A DNA stretch of 5,336 nucleotides from Chromatiales bacterium (GTDB lineage: Bacteria > Pseudomonadota > Gammaproteobacteria > Chromatiales > Chromatiaceae), in NCBI GenBank assembly GCA_024639625.1, contig JAHEIA010000258.1, forward strand, positions 1 to 5,336, given 5' to 3'. This document shows, piece by piece, positions 1 to 5,151 of this stretch. The stretch's first letter is position 1, and the number at the start of each line of letters is the position of its first letter. A model generated the notes under the pieces. It saw only the letters and a list, made by a program, of their open reading frames with translations. It was not told where the DNA came from and did no database searches. The position numbers and the translations under genes were made by a program.

Positions 1-83
1 GCCGGCAGATGCTCCACATGCTCTACCACCTCCATGTTGAGCATGGCATCGGACTGCGCCGTGAGCCCGCCTGTCGGTGGCAC
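1..83 (-). CDS. Possible 5' end of a minus-strand gene of unknown function, cut by the window edge
   Basis: A minus-strand frame opens after a stop just below the response regulator gene and stays open to the left edge, about 27 codons from a GTG at 83. Alternative in-frame ATG codons lie at 44 and 35. From the ATG at 44 it reads MLNMEVVEHVEHLP. An AGGTGAG stretch (about 95-101) lies upstream of the GTG, but 12 or more bases away, which is poor spacing. No clear ribosome site precedes either ATG. If real, it would be a third gene of the kinase/regulator operon, starting about 36 bases after the regulator stop. There is no T-tract terminator in that gap, only a 10-bp GC palindrome at 83-92. 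The fragment is too short to assign a family, and chance openness in GC-rich DNA is a fair alternative. Confidence 0.3.
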   Translation of the reverse strand, partial: MPPTGGLTAQSDAMLNMEVVEHVEHLP

Positions 84-119
84 GGGCGCCCGCTCTCACC
101 TGTCCAGTCAGGGCTTGGC

Positions 120-1475
120 TCAATGAGGCTCCGCCAGCCCGTAGCGCTTGATCAGCCGGTAGACGTTGCGCTCGCTGATATTCAGCACCTCGGCCACCTT
201 TGCGCGTCGGCCGGAGAATTTTTTCAGCTGAATGCCCAAGTAGGCGGCCTCAACCTCCTCCAGGGTCGGGTCGGAATCGAAGCTGAGGGTAAGCTTGGCG
301 CTGCTGCGCCGAGCGCTGGTACCGAACGCCAGGTGCTCGATTCGGATCTTCTTCTTATCGCGGGACAGGATGATTGCCCGCTCCACCACGTTCTTCAGTT
401 CCCTTACATTTCCCGGCCAATCGTAGGCGATCAGCGCTCGCTTGGCGTCACCGTTGATGGTCTTGTTGATGCGGCGTGAGAAGTTGTGGTTTTCGAGAAA
501 ATGGTCCACGAGATAGGGGATATCCTCGCGCCGATCCCGCAACGGCGGGGTGTCGATGACGAAAGGGCTGAGCCGATAGTAGAGATCCTCACGGAACTCG
601 CCCGCCGCGCTCATGGCGCTGAGGTCGCGATTGGTAGCCGCCACAACACGGATATTGGCGTCCAGATCCTTGGTGCCGCCCAGTCGCCGGAACTTGCCGG
701 TCTCGAGCACGCGCAGCAACTTGGCCTGCAGGGCTATGTCGATCTCGCCGATCTCGTCGAGAAACAAGGTGCCGCCTTCCGCGCCTTCAATCAGTCCCTT
801 CTTCTGCCGGTCGGCGCCGGTGAACGCGCCCCTCTCATGGCCAAACAATTCGGATTCGAACAGCTTCTCCTGCAGCGTACAGCAGTCCACGGCTACGAAA
901 TTGCGGGCGGCGCGGTCGCTGCTCCGATGCAGGGCCCGGGCTACCAGTTCCTTACCGGAGCCGCTCTCGCCCTGAATCAAGACCGTGATGTCCGACGGTG
1001 CTACCGCTTCAATGGTTTCCTGCACCGCCAGCAGTGCTGGGCTGACACCGATCATGAAGCTTTCGCTGCCCTCCCTTGCTTTTAGACGCCGCATGCAGAA
1101 CTGGTGTTGGTTGCGCAGATCCGCATCGGCCAGGGCTCGCTGGACCACCAATGTGAGTTCCTCGGGACTGATCGGTTTTACCAGGTATTCGAAGGCGCCG
1201 GCCTTCATCGCCTGAACCGCATTGCGCACCGAACCGAAGGCGGTGAGCACGACGACCGGGTGGCTGGCAACCAGATCGGGCAGCCGATCCAGGCTATCGC
1301 CGTCCGGCAGCTTGACGTCCGTTATGATCAGATGGGGCTCCACCGACCGCAGGACCTCGTCGGCACCCGCCCAGCTCTCGACTCCGGTCACCTGATGGCC
1401 CAAAGCGGCGACATGCTGCCGCAAGAGACGGTTCAACACCTTGTCATCCTCAATCATCAGGATGTGTTTACGCAC
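120..1475 (-). CDS. Sigma-54-dependent two-component response regulator, NtrC family (REC-AAA+-Fis HTH)
   Basis: Cytoplasmic transcription activator of 451 residues, the usual length for the family. The receiver domain (about 1-120) has the acidic pair E9/D10/D11, phospho-acceptor D53 in ITDVKLP, T78 and K100 (VKP). The AAA+ domain (about 138-370) has Walker A GESGSGKE at 169-176, the sigma-54 contact loop GAFTGA at 216-221, Walker B LFLDE with D240/E241, and WPGNVREL at 353-360. A Fis-type helix-turn-helix ends the protein (about 423-445, AEVLNISERNVYRLIKR). All residues needed for phosphorylation, ATP hydrolysis and sigma-54 remodelling are present, so it should be a full activator. The start is GTG, chosen because GGAGG lies 8 bases upstream. 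It begins 3 bases after the kinase stop, so the two are almost certainly co-transcribed cognate partners. Inferred targets are the sigma-54 promoters at 3538 and 4694. The exact orthologue name cannot be given from sequence alone. Confidence 0.96.
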   Translation of the reverse strand: MRKHILMIEDDKVLNRLLRQHVAALGHQVTGVESWAGADEVLRSVEPHLIITDVKLPDGDSLDRLPDLVASHPVVVLTAFGSVRNAVQAMKAGAFEYLVKPISPEELTLVVQRALADADLRNQHQFCMRRLKAREGSESFMIGVSPALLAVQETIEAVAPSDITVLIQGESGSGKELVARALHRSSDRAARNFVAVDCCTLQEKLFESELFGHERGAFTGADRQKKGLIEGAEGGTLFLDEIGEIDIALQAKLLRVLETGKFRRLGGTKDLDANIRVVAATNRDLSAMSAAGEFREDLYYRLSPFVIDTPPLRDRREDIPYLVDHFLENHNFSRRINKTINGDAKRALIAYDWPGNVRELKNVVERAIILSRDKKKIRIEHLAFGTSARRSSAKLTLSFDSDPTLEEVEAAYLGIQLKKFSGRRAKVAEVLNISERNVYRLIKRYGLAEPH

Positions 1476-1478
1476 CGT

Positions 1479-3317
1479 TCAGTCCTCCATGTCCAGGTCC
1501 GCGTCGGCCAGACGCACCGTGAACCTACTACCCTGACCGGGGGTGCTTTCCACGGCGATGGTGCCACCGTAATTTTCCAGGATCGCCTTGGTAATCGACA
1601 GTCCGAGACCGGTCCCGCGGACCCCGTCCGCCCGTCGGCTGAAGAAGGGCTCGAAAATCTGCCCGCGTTCTTGCGGCAGGATGCCGACACCCGAATCCGC
1701 AAACTCCACCTCCACCTCGCCATCGACGCGCCGACAGGTCACGCTCAAGCTACCGCCCTGAGGCATGGCATGCAGGGCATTCTGTGCCAGATTGAGGGCT
1801 ACCATGCGCAGTTCGCTGTCGCTGGCCAGGACACGCAGCGGTGTCTGTTCAGCGGAAAAGCGAACGTCGACACAGCGTTTTTCTGCCTCCCACTGCAACA
1901 GCTTCAGGGTCTCGTCCACAACGGTGTCTACCGCCACTAACTCCGGCTCGCTCGAGGCGGGCACGCTGAGACGCAACAGCCGCTCGGTGACCCTGATGCA
2001 CTGGTCGATCTCCTGGTCCACGGTCGCCAGATACCCGGCGAGCCGATCGGGGTCGCTTTCCTGCCTTACTGCGTGCAAGGCGAGCCGAACCGACGACAGC
2101 GGATTGTGGATCTCGTGAGCAACTCCAGCGGCCAGCCGGCCTAGCTCCGACAGCTTCTGTTCGTGGCTGAATTTGACCTGCTTGCCCAGATCCCGGATCG
2201 ACTCCACGACCAGCATCCGGGACCCACCGCCCCGGAACACCTGCAGAGGAGCCGCGTAGATTTCCACATCCAGTTTGCTGCCGTCCAGCCTCTGGTGCTG
2301 GTGCACGACGCGCAGCGGCTCTCCAGTCTCAATCACGTCGCGCAATGGGCAACTCAGCAGAGTCCTCGGACAGGGGGTATCTCGTCGGTGGGTCGCACGG
2401 AAGCAGGTGTCGGGTTCCCTGTCCCCCGGCCCCAGACCAAGTTGCGTACGGTAGGCGCTGTTGGCCAGAATCACTCGGTACTCTGGGTCAATGATCCGGA
2501 TCCCATCAGGGATCGCGTCCACCAACTGCTGCAAAAAATGCTCTTTCTCGGCCAGGTCCTGGATCTTGCCCTGCAGGGCTCCCGCCATCTGGTTGAATCT
2601 CTTGCCGAGCCGCGCCAACTCGTCATGGCCCTTCACCGTAACCCGGGCCCCAAGTTCGCCCCCGGCCACACGGCCGCTGACGTCTGACAGGTGAGCAACG
2701 GGCCGCAACACAAAGCGACGCATGAACCACCATCCTCCCGCGAGGTTGATCAGAACGATCAGCGCGCCGGACCCCATAAGCAGCAAGGTTGTCTTGCGGG
2801 CATGCCCGAGTATCGAAGCACCCTCGTAGTCCACATAAAGGACACCGTTGACCGGATTGCTTTCAACCGGGCCGTGGCATTCCTGGCAAGCCGGTTTGTT
2901 ACGCACCGGATTGATGTTACGCAGGATGTCCTGACCGTTCGGGTCTCTGCGGAACTCGCTGGACGGGCCTTGCCCGACGGAATCGGCGGGCGCAAGACGG
3001 GTCCCTAGCAACGCGGCTTCACTGGAAAACCGGATTTCTCCAGCGGGATTGGTGATCATGGCTCGGCGAACCGCCGGCTGCTCACCCAAACGGACCAGGA
3101 TCTCCTTCAATCCTTCCAAGTCACGCTTGAGCATGGCGTTTTCCAGAGAAGTCTGCAGCAACCGGTTCACCTCGGTGGCAGCCGCGACCCTTTCTTCCTC
3201 CAATTGAGCACCATACAAGCGCAGGAAGAGAACCAGAAACACCAGGGAGCTGATAACCAGTCCGGCCGCGGTTCCAACGGCGAATTTTCTATTCAGGTTC
3301 GAGCTGAGCCAACTCAT
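1479..3317 (-). CDS. Membrane sensor histidine kinase with periplasmic CxxCH haem motif, HAMP, PAS, HisKA and HATPase domains
   Basis: Inner-membrane sensor kinase, 612 residues from the chosen ATG. Order: TM1 about 11-34; periplasmic domain about 35-175 with CQECH at 144-148, in the context N-K-P-A-C-x-x-C-H-G followed by GVLYVDY, as in c-type haem sensor domains; TM2 about 176-197; HAMP about 200-253; PAS about 258-372 with C305, H310, C316 and C323; HisKA with phospho-acceptor H401 (HEIHNPL); ATPase with N513 (N box), DSGVG 541-545, FEPFF 555-559 and GTGLGL 568-573. It is a complete, probably active kinase, with the response regulator starting 3 bases downstream as its partner. Start choice: the frame is open to a GTG at 3407, but the extra 30 residues are hydrophilic, use codons rare here (aga, ata, cta) and have no ribosome site. 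The ATG at 3317 gives a short cytoplasmic lead into TM1, though its own ribosome site is also weak. The signal (redox state, or a gas binding haem) is inferred; the ligand is unknown. Confidence 0.93.
   Translation of the reverse strand: MSWLSSNLNRKFAVGTAAGLVISSLVFLVLFLRLYGAQLEEERVAAATEVNRLLQTSLENAMLKRDLEGLKEILVRLGEQPAVRRAMITNPAGEIRFSSEAALLGTRLAPADSVGQGPSSEFRRDPNGQDILRNINPVRNKPACQECHGPVESNPVNGVLYVDYEGASILGHARKTTLLLMGSGALIVLINLAGGWWFMRRFVLRPVAHLSDVSGRVAGGELGARVTVKGHDELARLGKRFNQMAGALQGKIQDLAEKEHFLQQLVDAIPDGIRIIDPEYRVILANSAYRTQLGLGPGDREPDTCFRATHRRDTPCPRTLLSCPLRDVIETGEPLRVVHQHQRLDGSKLDVEIYAAPLQVFRGGGSRMLVVESIRDLGKQVKFSHEQKLSELGRLAAGVAHEIHNPLSSVRLALHAVRQESDPDRLAGYLATVDQEIDQCIRVTERLLRLSVPASSEPELVAVDTVVDETLKLLQWEAEKRCVDVRFSAEQTPLRVLASDSELRMVALNLAQNALHAMPQGGSLSVTCRRVDGEVEVEFADSGVGILPQERGQIFEPFFSRRADGVRGTGLGLSITKAILENYGGTIAVESTPGQGSRFTVRLADADLDMED
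1484..1488 (-). promoter_or_regulatory. Ribosome binding site fixing the GTG start of the response regulator
   Basis: On the minus strand GGAGG lies inside the last codons of the kinase gene, 8 bases before the GTG at 1475. This supports the non-ATG start and translational coupling of regulator to kinase. Confidence 0.7.
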
Positions 3318-3423
3318 GACGCGGTCCGGGGAATCGGAAGGGTTGCTCGCGACCCGTTGATCCAACCGGGTTCGTGTACCGATACCATATCTTAGTATTC
3401 TAGTCACCGCGTGCGGAATTACT

Positions 3424-3438
3424 CTGACAAATTGTCAG
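3424..3438. promoter_or_regulatory. Candidate activator binding site 1 (dyad CTGACAAATTGTCAG)
   Basis: Perfect inverted repeat with 7-bp arms around one central base. Its centre (3431) is about 133 bases upstream of the start site predicted from the sigma-54 promoter at 3538-3553, a normal distance for an NtrC-family enhancer site. The TGACA-N4-GTCAG core recurs at 4593-4606 and, with one change, at 4410-4423. It also lies just upstream of the divergent kinase gene, so it might serve autoregulation. Binding by the neighbouring regulator is inferred. Confidence 0.65.
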
Positions 3439-3443
3439 CTAAA

Positions 3444-3457
3444 GATACTTCGGTATC
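3444..3457. promoter_or_regulatory. Second dyad, GATAC-TTCG-GTATC, next to activator site 1
   Basis: Perfect 5-bp arms around TTCG. The centre lies 19.5 bases from that of the dyad at 3424-3438, close to two helical turns, so it may be a second, divergent site for a regulator dimer. If transcribed it would form a short stem capped by a C(UUCG)G tetraloop. Its TTCGGT centre is shared with the dyad at 4592-4606. The role is uncertain. Confidence 0.35.
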
Positions 3458-3537
3458 CTGGGAACACGCGCTTCCGCGAGCCCTTTGCTTGCAGCTGCGG
3501 CCGGAAAACCGCGGTCTTACGGCGCGTCCCGGATCTA

Positions 3538-3553
3538 TGGCACATGGATTGCA
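3538..3553 (+). promoter_or_regulatory. Sigma-54 (-24/-12) promoter for the gene at 3599
   Basis: TGGCAC at 3538-3543 and TTGCA at 3549-3553, with the five-base spacer that puts GG and GC 12 positions apart, match the RpoN consensus core in full. The predicted transcription start is near 3564, giving a leader of about 35 bases. With an enhancer-like dyad about 133 bases upstream, this is a textbook layout. No convincing IHF site was seen between dyad and promoter. Confidence 0.85.
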
Positions 3554-3583
3554 CTGGCCTAATCATCGCGGGGCGCTATTCAT

Positions 3584-3590
3584 AGGGGGG
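3584..3590 (+). promoter_or_regulatory. Ribosome binding site of the gene at 3599
   Basis: The purine run AGGGGGG ends 8 bases before the ATG and decides this start. Confidence 0.6.
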
Positions 3591-3598
3591 AATGCACC

Positions 3599-4315
3599 AT
3601 GTGGCTGAAGTTAATCGGATGGGGGCTGGGGTTGGCTTTGGCCCTGCATTGGGGTTACGGCGCGGCGTCGGGGCTGAATCCCGCGGTGCAGGCTGCCCTG
3701 GAAAAAGCTGGGTGGGCAGTCGAATCCGGCGCGGACGGTAGTCTGATTCTGCGCCCGAAACCCGAATCGACACCACCAAGCGTTGCAGCCGAAGAGAAAG
3801 AACCGGAGGACGTGGAAGCCGACCGCTGGGCGCAGTTGCGGGACGCTGGCTGGCGTGTGGAAAAGGGGGCAGACGGATCAACACTCCTCTACCCACCCGC
3901 TCAGCCAACGCTGCCGGCCGCGCCGAATACAGAAAGCCCGCCGCAGACCGCACCGAACCTGGACCAACTGATGGCCGAGCGAGGCTGGCTCGTGGAACGC
4001 CTTGCCGATGGCTCTGTCATCCTGCGCCCCCGGGCAGCCGAAGCCCCTCGTGCAAAGGTAGTCCCGGCAAAGGGCTACGTGCCTTCGGCAGTGCGTAACG
4101 CAGATGTCAGCACGCCGGTAGACGAATGGGGTGAAGCTAAACGCATCGCGTCGGACTGGCTCAAGGTGTTCGGCAACAACACCATGTCGGTCGGGCGCAT
4201 CCGCAAGGTATTGCGGGTATACGTGGTGAGCATCGTGGACAAGAAACCACCCTATCGGCTGGAGCACCAACTTGCGATCAACGCGGCCGACGGGCGGGTG
4301 ATCGTACTCAATTGA
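3599..4315 (+). CDS. Exported protein of unknown function with three GWxVExxADGS repeats and a possible PepSY-like C-terminus
   Basis: I do not recognise this 238-residue protein as a named family. The N-terminus is a likely Sec signal (K4, then a hydrophobic stretch to about A16, cleavage around 22-24), so the product should be periplasmic or secreted. The body holds three copies of a roughly 21-residue motif at 34-54, 80-100 and 125-145, consensus LxxAGWxVExGADGSxxLxP, spaced 45-46 residues and joined by Pro/Glu/Ala-rich linkers. The C-terminal part (about 173-238) is a single folded-looking unit with conserved-style Y-x-V-x-I and an ending INAADGRVIVLN. That resembles the strand pattern of PepSY-like domains, but this is a weak inference. 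It has no cysteine in the mature part. It is transcribed alone: sigma-54 promoter before it, strong hairpin after it. A role as a structural, adhesive or envelope-associated protein induced by the adjacent two-component system is possible but unproven. Confidence 0.88.
   Translation: MWLKLIGWGLGLALALHWGYGAASGLNPAVQAALEKAGWAVESGADGSLILRPKPESTPPSVAAEEKEPEDVEADRWAQLRDAGWRVEKGADGSTLLYPPAQPTLPAAPNTESPPQTAPNLDQLMAERGWLVERLADGSVILRPRAAEAPRAKVVPAKGYVPSAVRNADVSTPVDEWGEAKRIASDWLKVFGNNTMSVGRIRKVLRVYVVSIVDKKPPYRLEHQLAINAADGRVIVLN
3698..4033 (+). repeat. Three protein-level repeats within the gene at 3599
   Basis: Units encode residues 34-54 (3698-3760), 80-100 (3836-3898) and 125-145 (3971-4033). All keep G-W-x-V-E, A-D-G-S and a Leu two residues before Pro. 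The DNA copies have diverged, which points to an old duplication kept by selection rather than recent slippage. Confidence 0.85.
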
Positions 4316-4320
4316 ACCTC

Positions 4321-4353
4321 TTTCCGCCCGGCATGCCAGACGCCGGGCGGAAA
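4321..4353 (+). terminator. Hairpin after the gene at 3599, likely transcription terminator
   Basis: TTTCCGCCCGGC (4321-4332) and GCCGGGCGGAAA (4342-4353) form a perfect 12-bp stem with a 9-base loop, starting 5 bases after the stop codon. The stem is GC-rich, but no T-run follows on the plus strand. It may therefore be an intrinsic terminator of weak type, or a 3'-end stabilising or Rho-assisted element. Confidence 0.65.
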
Positions 4354-4408
4354 CCAGTGTTCCGAAGAGTCGACTCCCGCGCAGGAAGCACACCCTCCTT
4401 CGAGCGTC

Positions 4409-4423
4409 GCGACACATTGTCAG
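4409..4423. promoter_or_regulatory. Candidate distal activator site (GCGACACATTGTCAG)
   Basis: Matches the dyad at 3424-3438 at 12 of 15 positions, including the whole right half TTGTCAG. The symmetry is weaker (GAC-N5-GTC). Its centre is about 305 bases upstream of the predicted start of the next operon, far but possible for an enhancer. Chance similarity cannot be excluded. Confidence 0.45.
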
Positions 4424-4571
4424 GATTCCCGGGGCTCTCCAGAAATACCCCTCGCAACAACTCGCCCGATTGCTCAGATAGCCTGCATAACACGCAGACA
4501 AATAAAGATATTTCAATACTTTCCCCGGGCGTCCCAGCGCTCGAGCAAGGCGTTGCTCCGCCATCCGCTCT

Positions 4572-4583
4572 GCTAACGTTAGC
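4572..4583. promoter_or_regulatory. Perfect 12-bp palindrome GCTAACGTTAGC
   Basis: Fully symmetric, operator-like, with its centre about 21.5 bases upstream of that of the dyad at 4592-4606. It does not share the TGACA core, so it is either a site for another regulator or a divergent companion site. Confidence 0.4.
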
Positions 4584-4591
4584 GCTCCCTA

Positions 4592-4606
4592 ATGACATTC
4601 GGTCAG
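4592..4606. promoter_or_regulatory. Candidate activator binding site 2 (ATGACATTCGGTCAG)
   Basis: TGACA-N4-GTCAG, the same core as at 3425-3438, with arms TGAC/GTCA around five bases. The centre (4599) is about 122 bases upstream of the start predicted from the sigma-54 promoter at 4694, nearly the same distance as for the first promoter (about 133). Confidence 0.6.
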
Positions 4607-4663
4607 GTTTCTCCATCCGCAGCTGTCGTTTCCGATTCCACGACGACGCAGAAACTTTCTAAA

Positions 4664-4676
4664 TAACAATAGGTTA
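4664..4676. promoter_or_regulatory. Possible IHF site (TAACAATAGGTTA)
   Basis: One mismatch to the IHF core WATCAA-N4-TTR, in an AT-rich stretch. It lies between the activator dyad and the -24/-12 promoter, where IHF bends DNA at many sigma-54 promoters. The IHF core is degenerate, so the call rests mostly on position. Confidence 0.4.
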
Positions 4677-4693
4677 TACACATATCGCGGGTA

Positions 4694-4710
4694 TTGGCAT
4701 GGAGTCTGCT
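4694..4710 (+). promoter_or_regulatory. Sigma-54 (-24/-12) promoter of the small-protein operon
   Basis: TTGGCATG (4694-4701), four bases, then CTGCT (4706-4710). GG and GC have the required spacing, and the match to YTGGCACG-N4-TTGCW fails at two positions only (C to T, T to C). The start is predicted near 4721, giving a leader of about 77 bases to the ATG at 4798. Confidence 0.75.
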
Positions 4711-4797
4711 GCACGGATAACGAGGTCGCGGTGATACGTGATGTCCCTCACCCACCGGCAGACGCCAGACACTTAAGAACCCAAGCGGAGATCCTCG

Positions 4798-5106
4798 ATG
4801 AAAGTTCATTTCCTGACCCTGATTGGAGCCCTTGGTTGCTGCGCCTGTCTGCTGGCGGTGGTTTCACCCGCCGCGGCCGAATACCCGATCGCAGGTGTTA
4901 CACCGGATCGGCGCCCCGACAACGCGCCTGTCATTGACGATGTGGTGAAGGCCCCCGGTTGGTACGCGCAAGCCCTGACCGGAATTTCGCGACCCTACCC
5001 GCAGAGTCTGCGTTTCCTTGAGGACCAGGGGAACTGGTACACGCCGTTCAATCATCCGGGCCCGGAAGGCCGGTACGACATTCGCGGTTGGTATAGCAAC
5101 AAATAG
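4798..5106 (+). CDS. Small exported protein of unknown function, 102 residues, rich in Pro and aromatics
   Basis: I do not recognise a named family. The start is set by CGGAG (4786-4790) 7 bases upstream. Residues 1-27 are a good Sec signal peptide (K2, hydrophobic core, A-A-A before E28). It contains three Cys (14, 15, 17), but the lipobox is poor, so type I cleavage is more likely than lipidation. The mature chain of about 75 residues has no Cys and carries dense Pro, Tyr and Trp: YPIAG, TPDRRP, APGWYAQAL, RPYPQSLRFL, NWYTPFNHPGPEG, YDIRGWY. This looks like a compact conserved exported protein rather than low-complexity sequence. It is the first gene after the sigma-54 promoter at 4694 and sits 45 bases before the Met-rich repeat gene, so the two probably form an operon and may act together in the envelope or outside the cell. 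Confidence 0.85.
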   Translation: MKVHFLTLIGALGCCACLLAVVSPAAAEYPIAGVTPDRRPDNAPVIDDVVKAPGWYAQALTGISRPYPQSLRFLEDQGNWYTPFNHPGPEGRYDIRGWYSNK

Positions 5107-5151
5107 GCACACTTCGCTGTTTCTGCCAAACAAACCATTGGAGGTATTTTC

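Larger units (their letters stand above)
4354..4797. other. Non-coding control region upstream of the small-protein operon
   Basis: 444 bases with no supported gene. The stretch from about 4490 to 4690 has AT-rich patches standing out from the GC-rich surroundings. Separately listed elements are dyads at 4409, 4572 and 4592, an IHF-like site at 4664 and a sigma-54 promoter at 4694. A lone half-site, GACAAAT, occurs at 4497-4503. The predicted transcript leader (about 4721-4797) has no strong hairpin. Weak open frames crossing this region would run through the hairpin and the dyads and are not credible. Confidence 0.7.

Noticed and set aside
83..92. GC palindrome CGGGCGCCCG as a terminator after the response regulator
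   Set aside because: It has no loop and no T-run on the minus strand. It may simply lie before a further operon gene.
486..1085. Long plus-strand open frames across 9-1085 and 1104-1940
   Set aside because: They lie antisense to the response regulator and kinase genes, whose domains are complete. The translations show no domain and are by-products of GC-rich codon bias.
2163..3008. Plus-strand open frames within the kinase gene
   Set aside because: Antisense shadows of the PAS, HAMP and sensor coding sequence, with no ribosome sites or recognisable motifs.
3576..3953. Minus-strand open frames over the gene at 3599 and its downstream region (3576-3953, 3878-4564, 4308-4616)
   Set aside because: They overlap a gene with signal peptide and repeats, or run through the hairpin and dyads. 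Their composition is Arg/Pro/Cys-rich nonsense.
4312..4662. Plus-strand frame of 116 residues starting at a TTG that overlaps the stop of the gene at 3599
   Set aside because: It would read through the perfect hairpin and all the upstream dyads, has no ribosome site, and the product has no domain character.
4798..4850. Lipoprotein signal in the 102-residue protein
   Set aside because: The residues before C14 (A-L-G) are a poor lipobox, while AAA before E28 is a good type I cleavage site.
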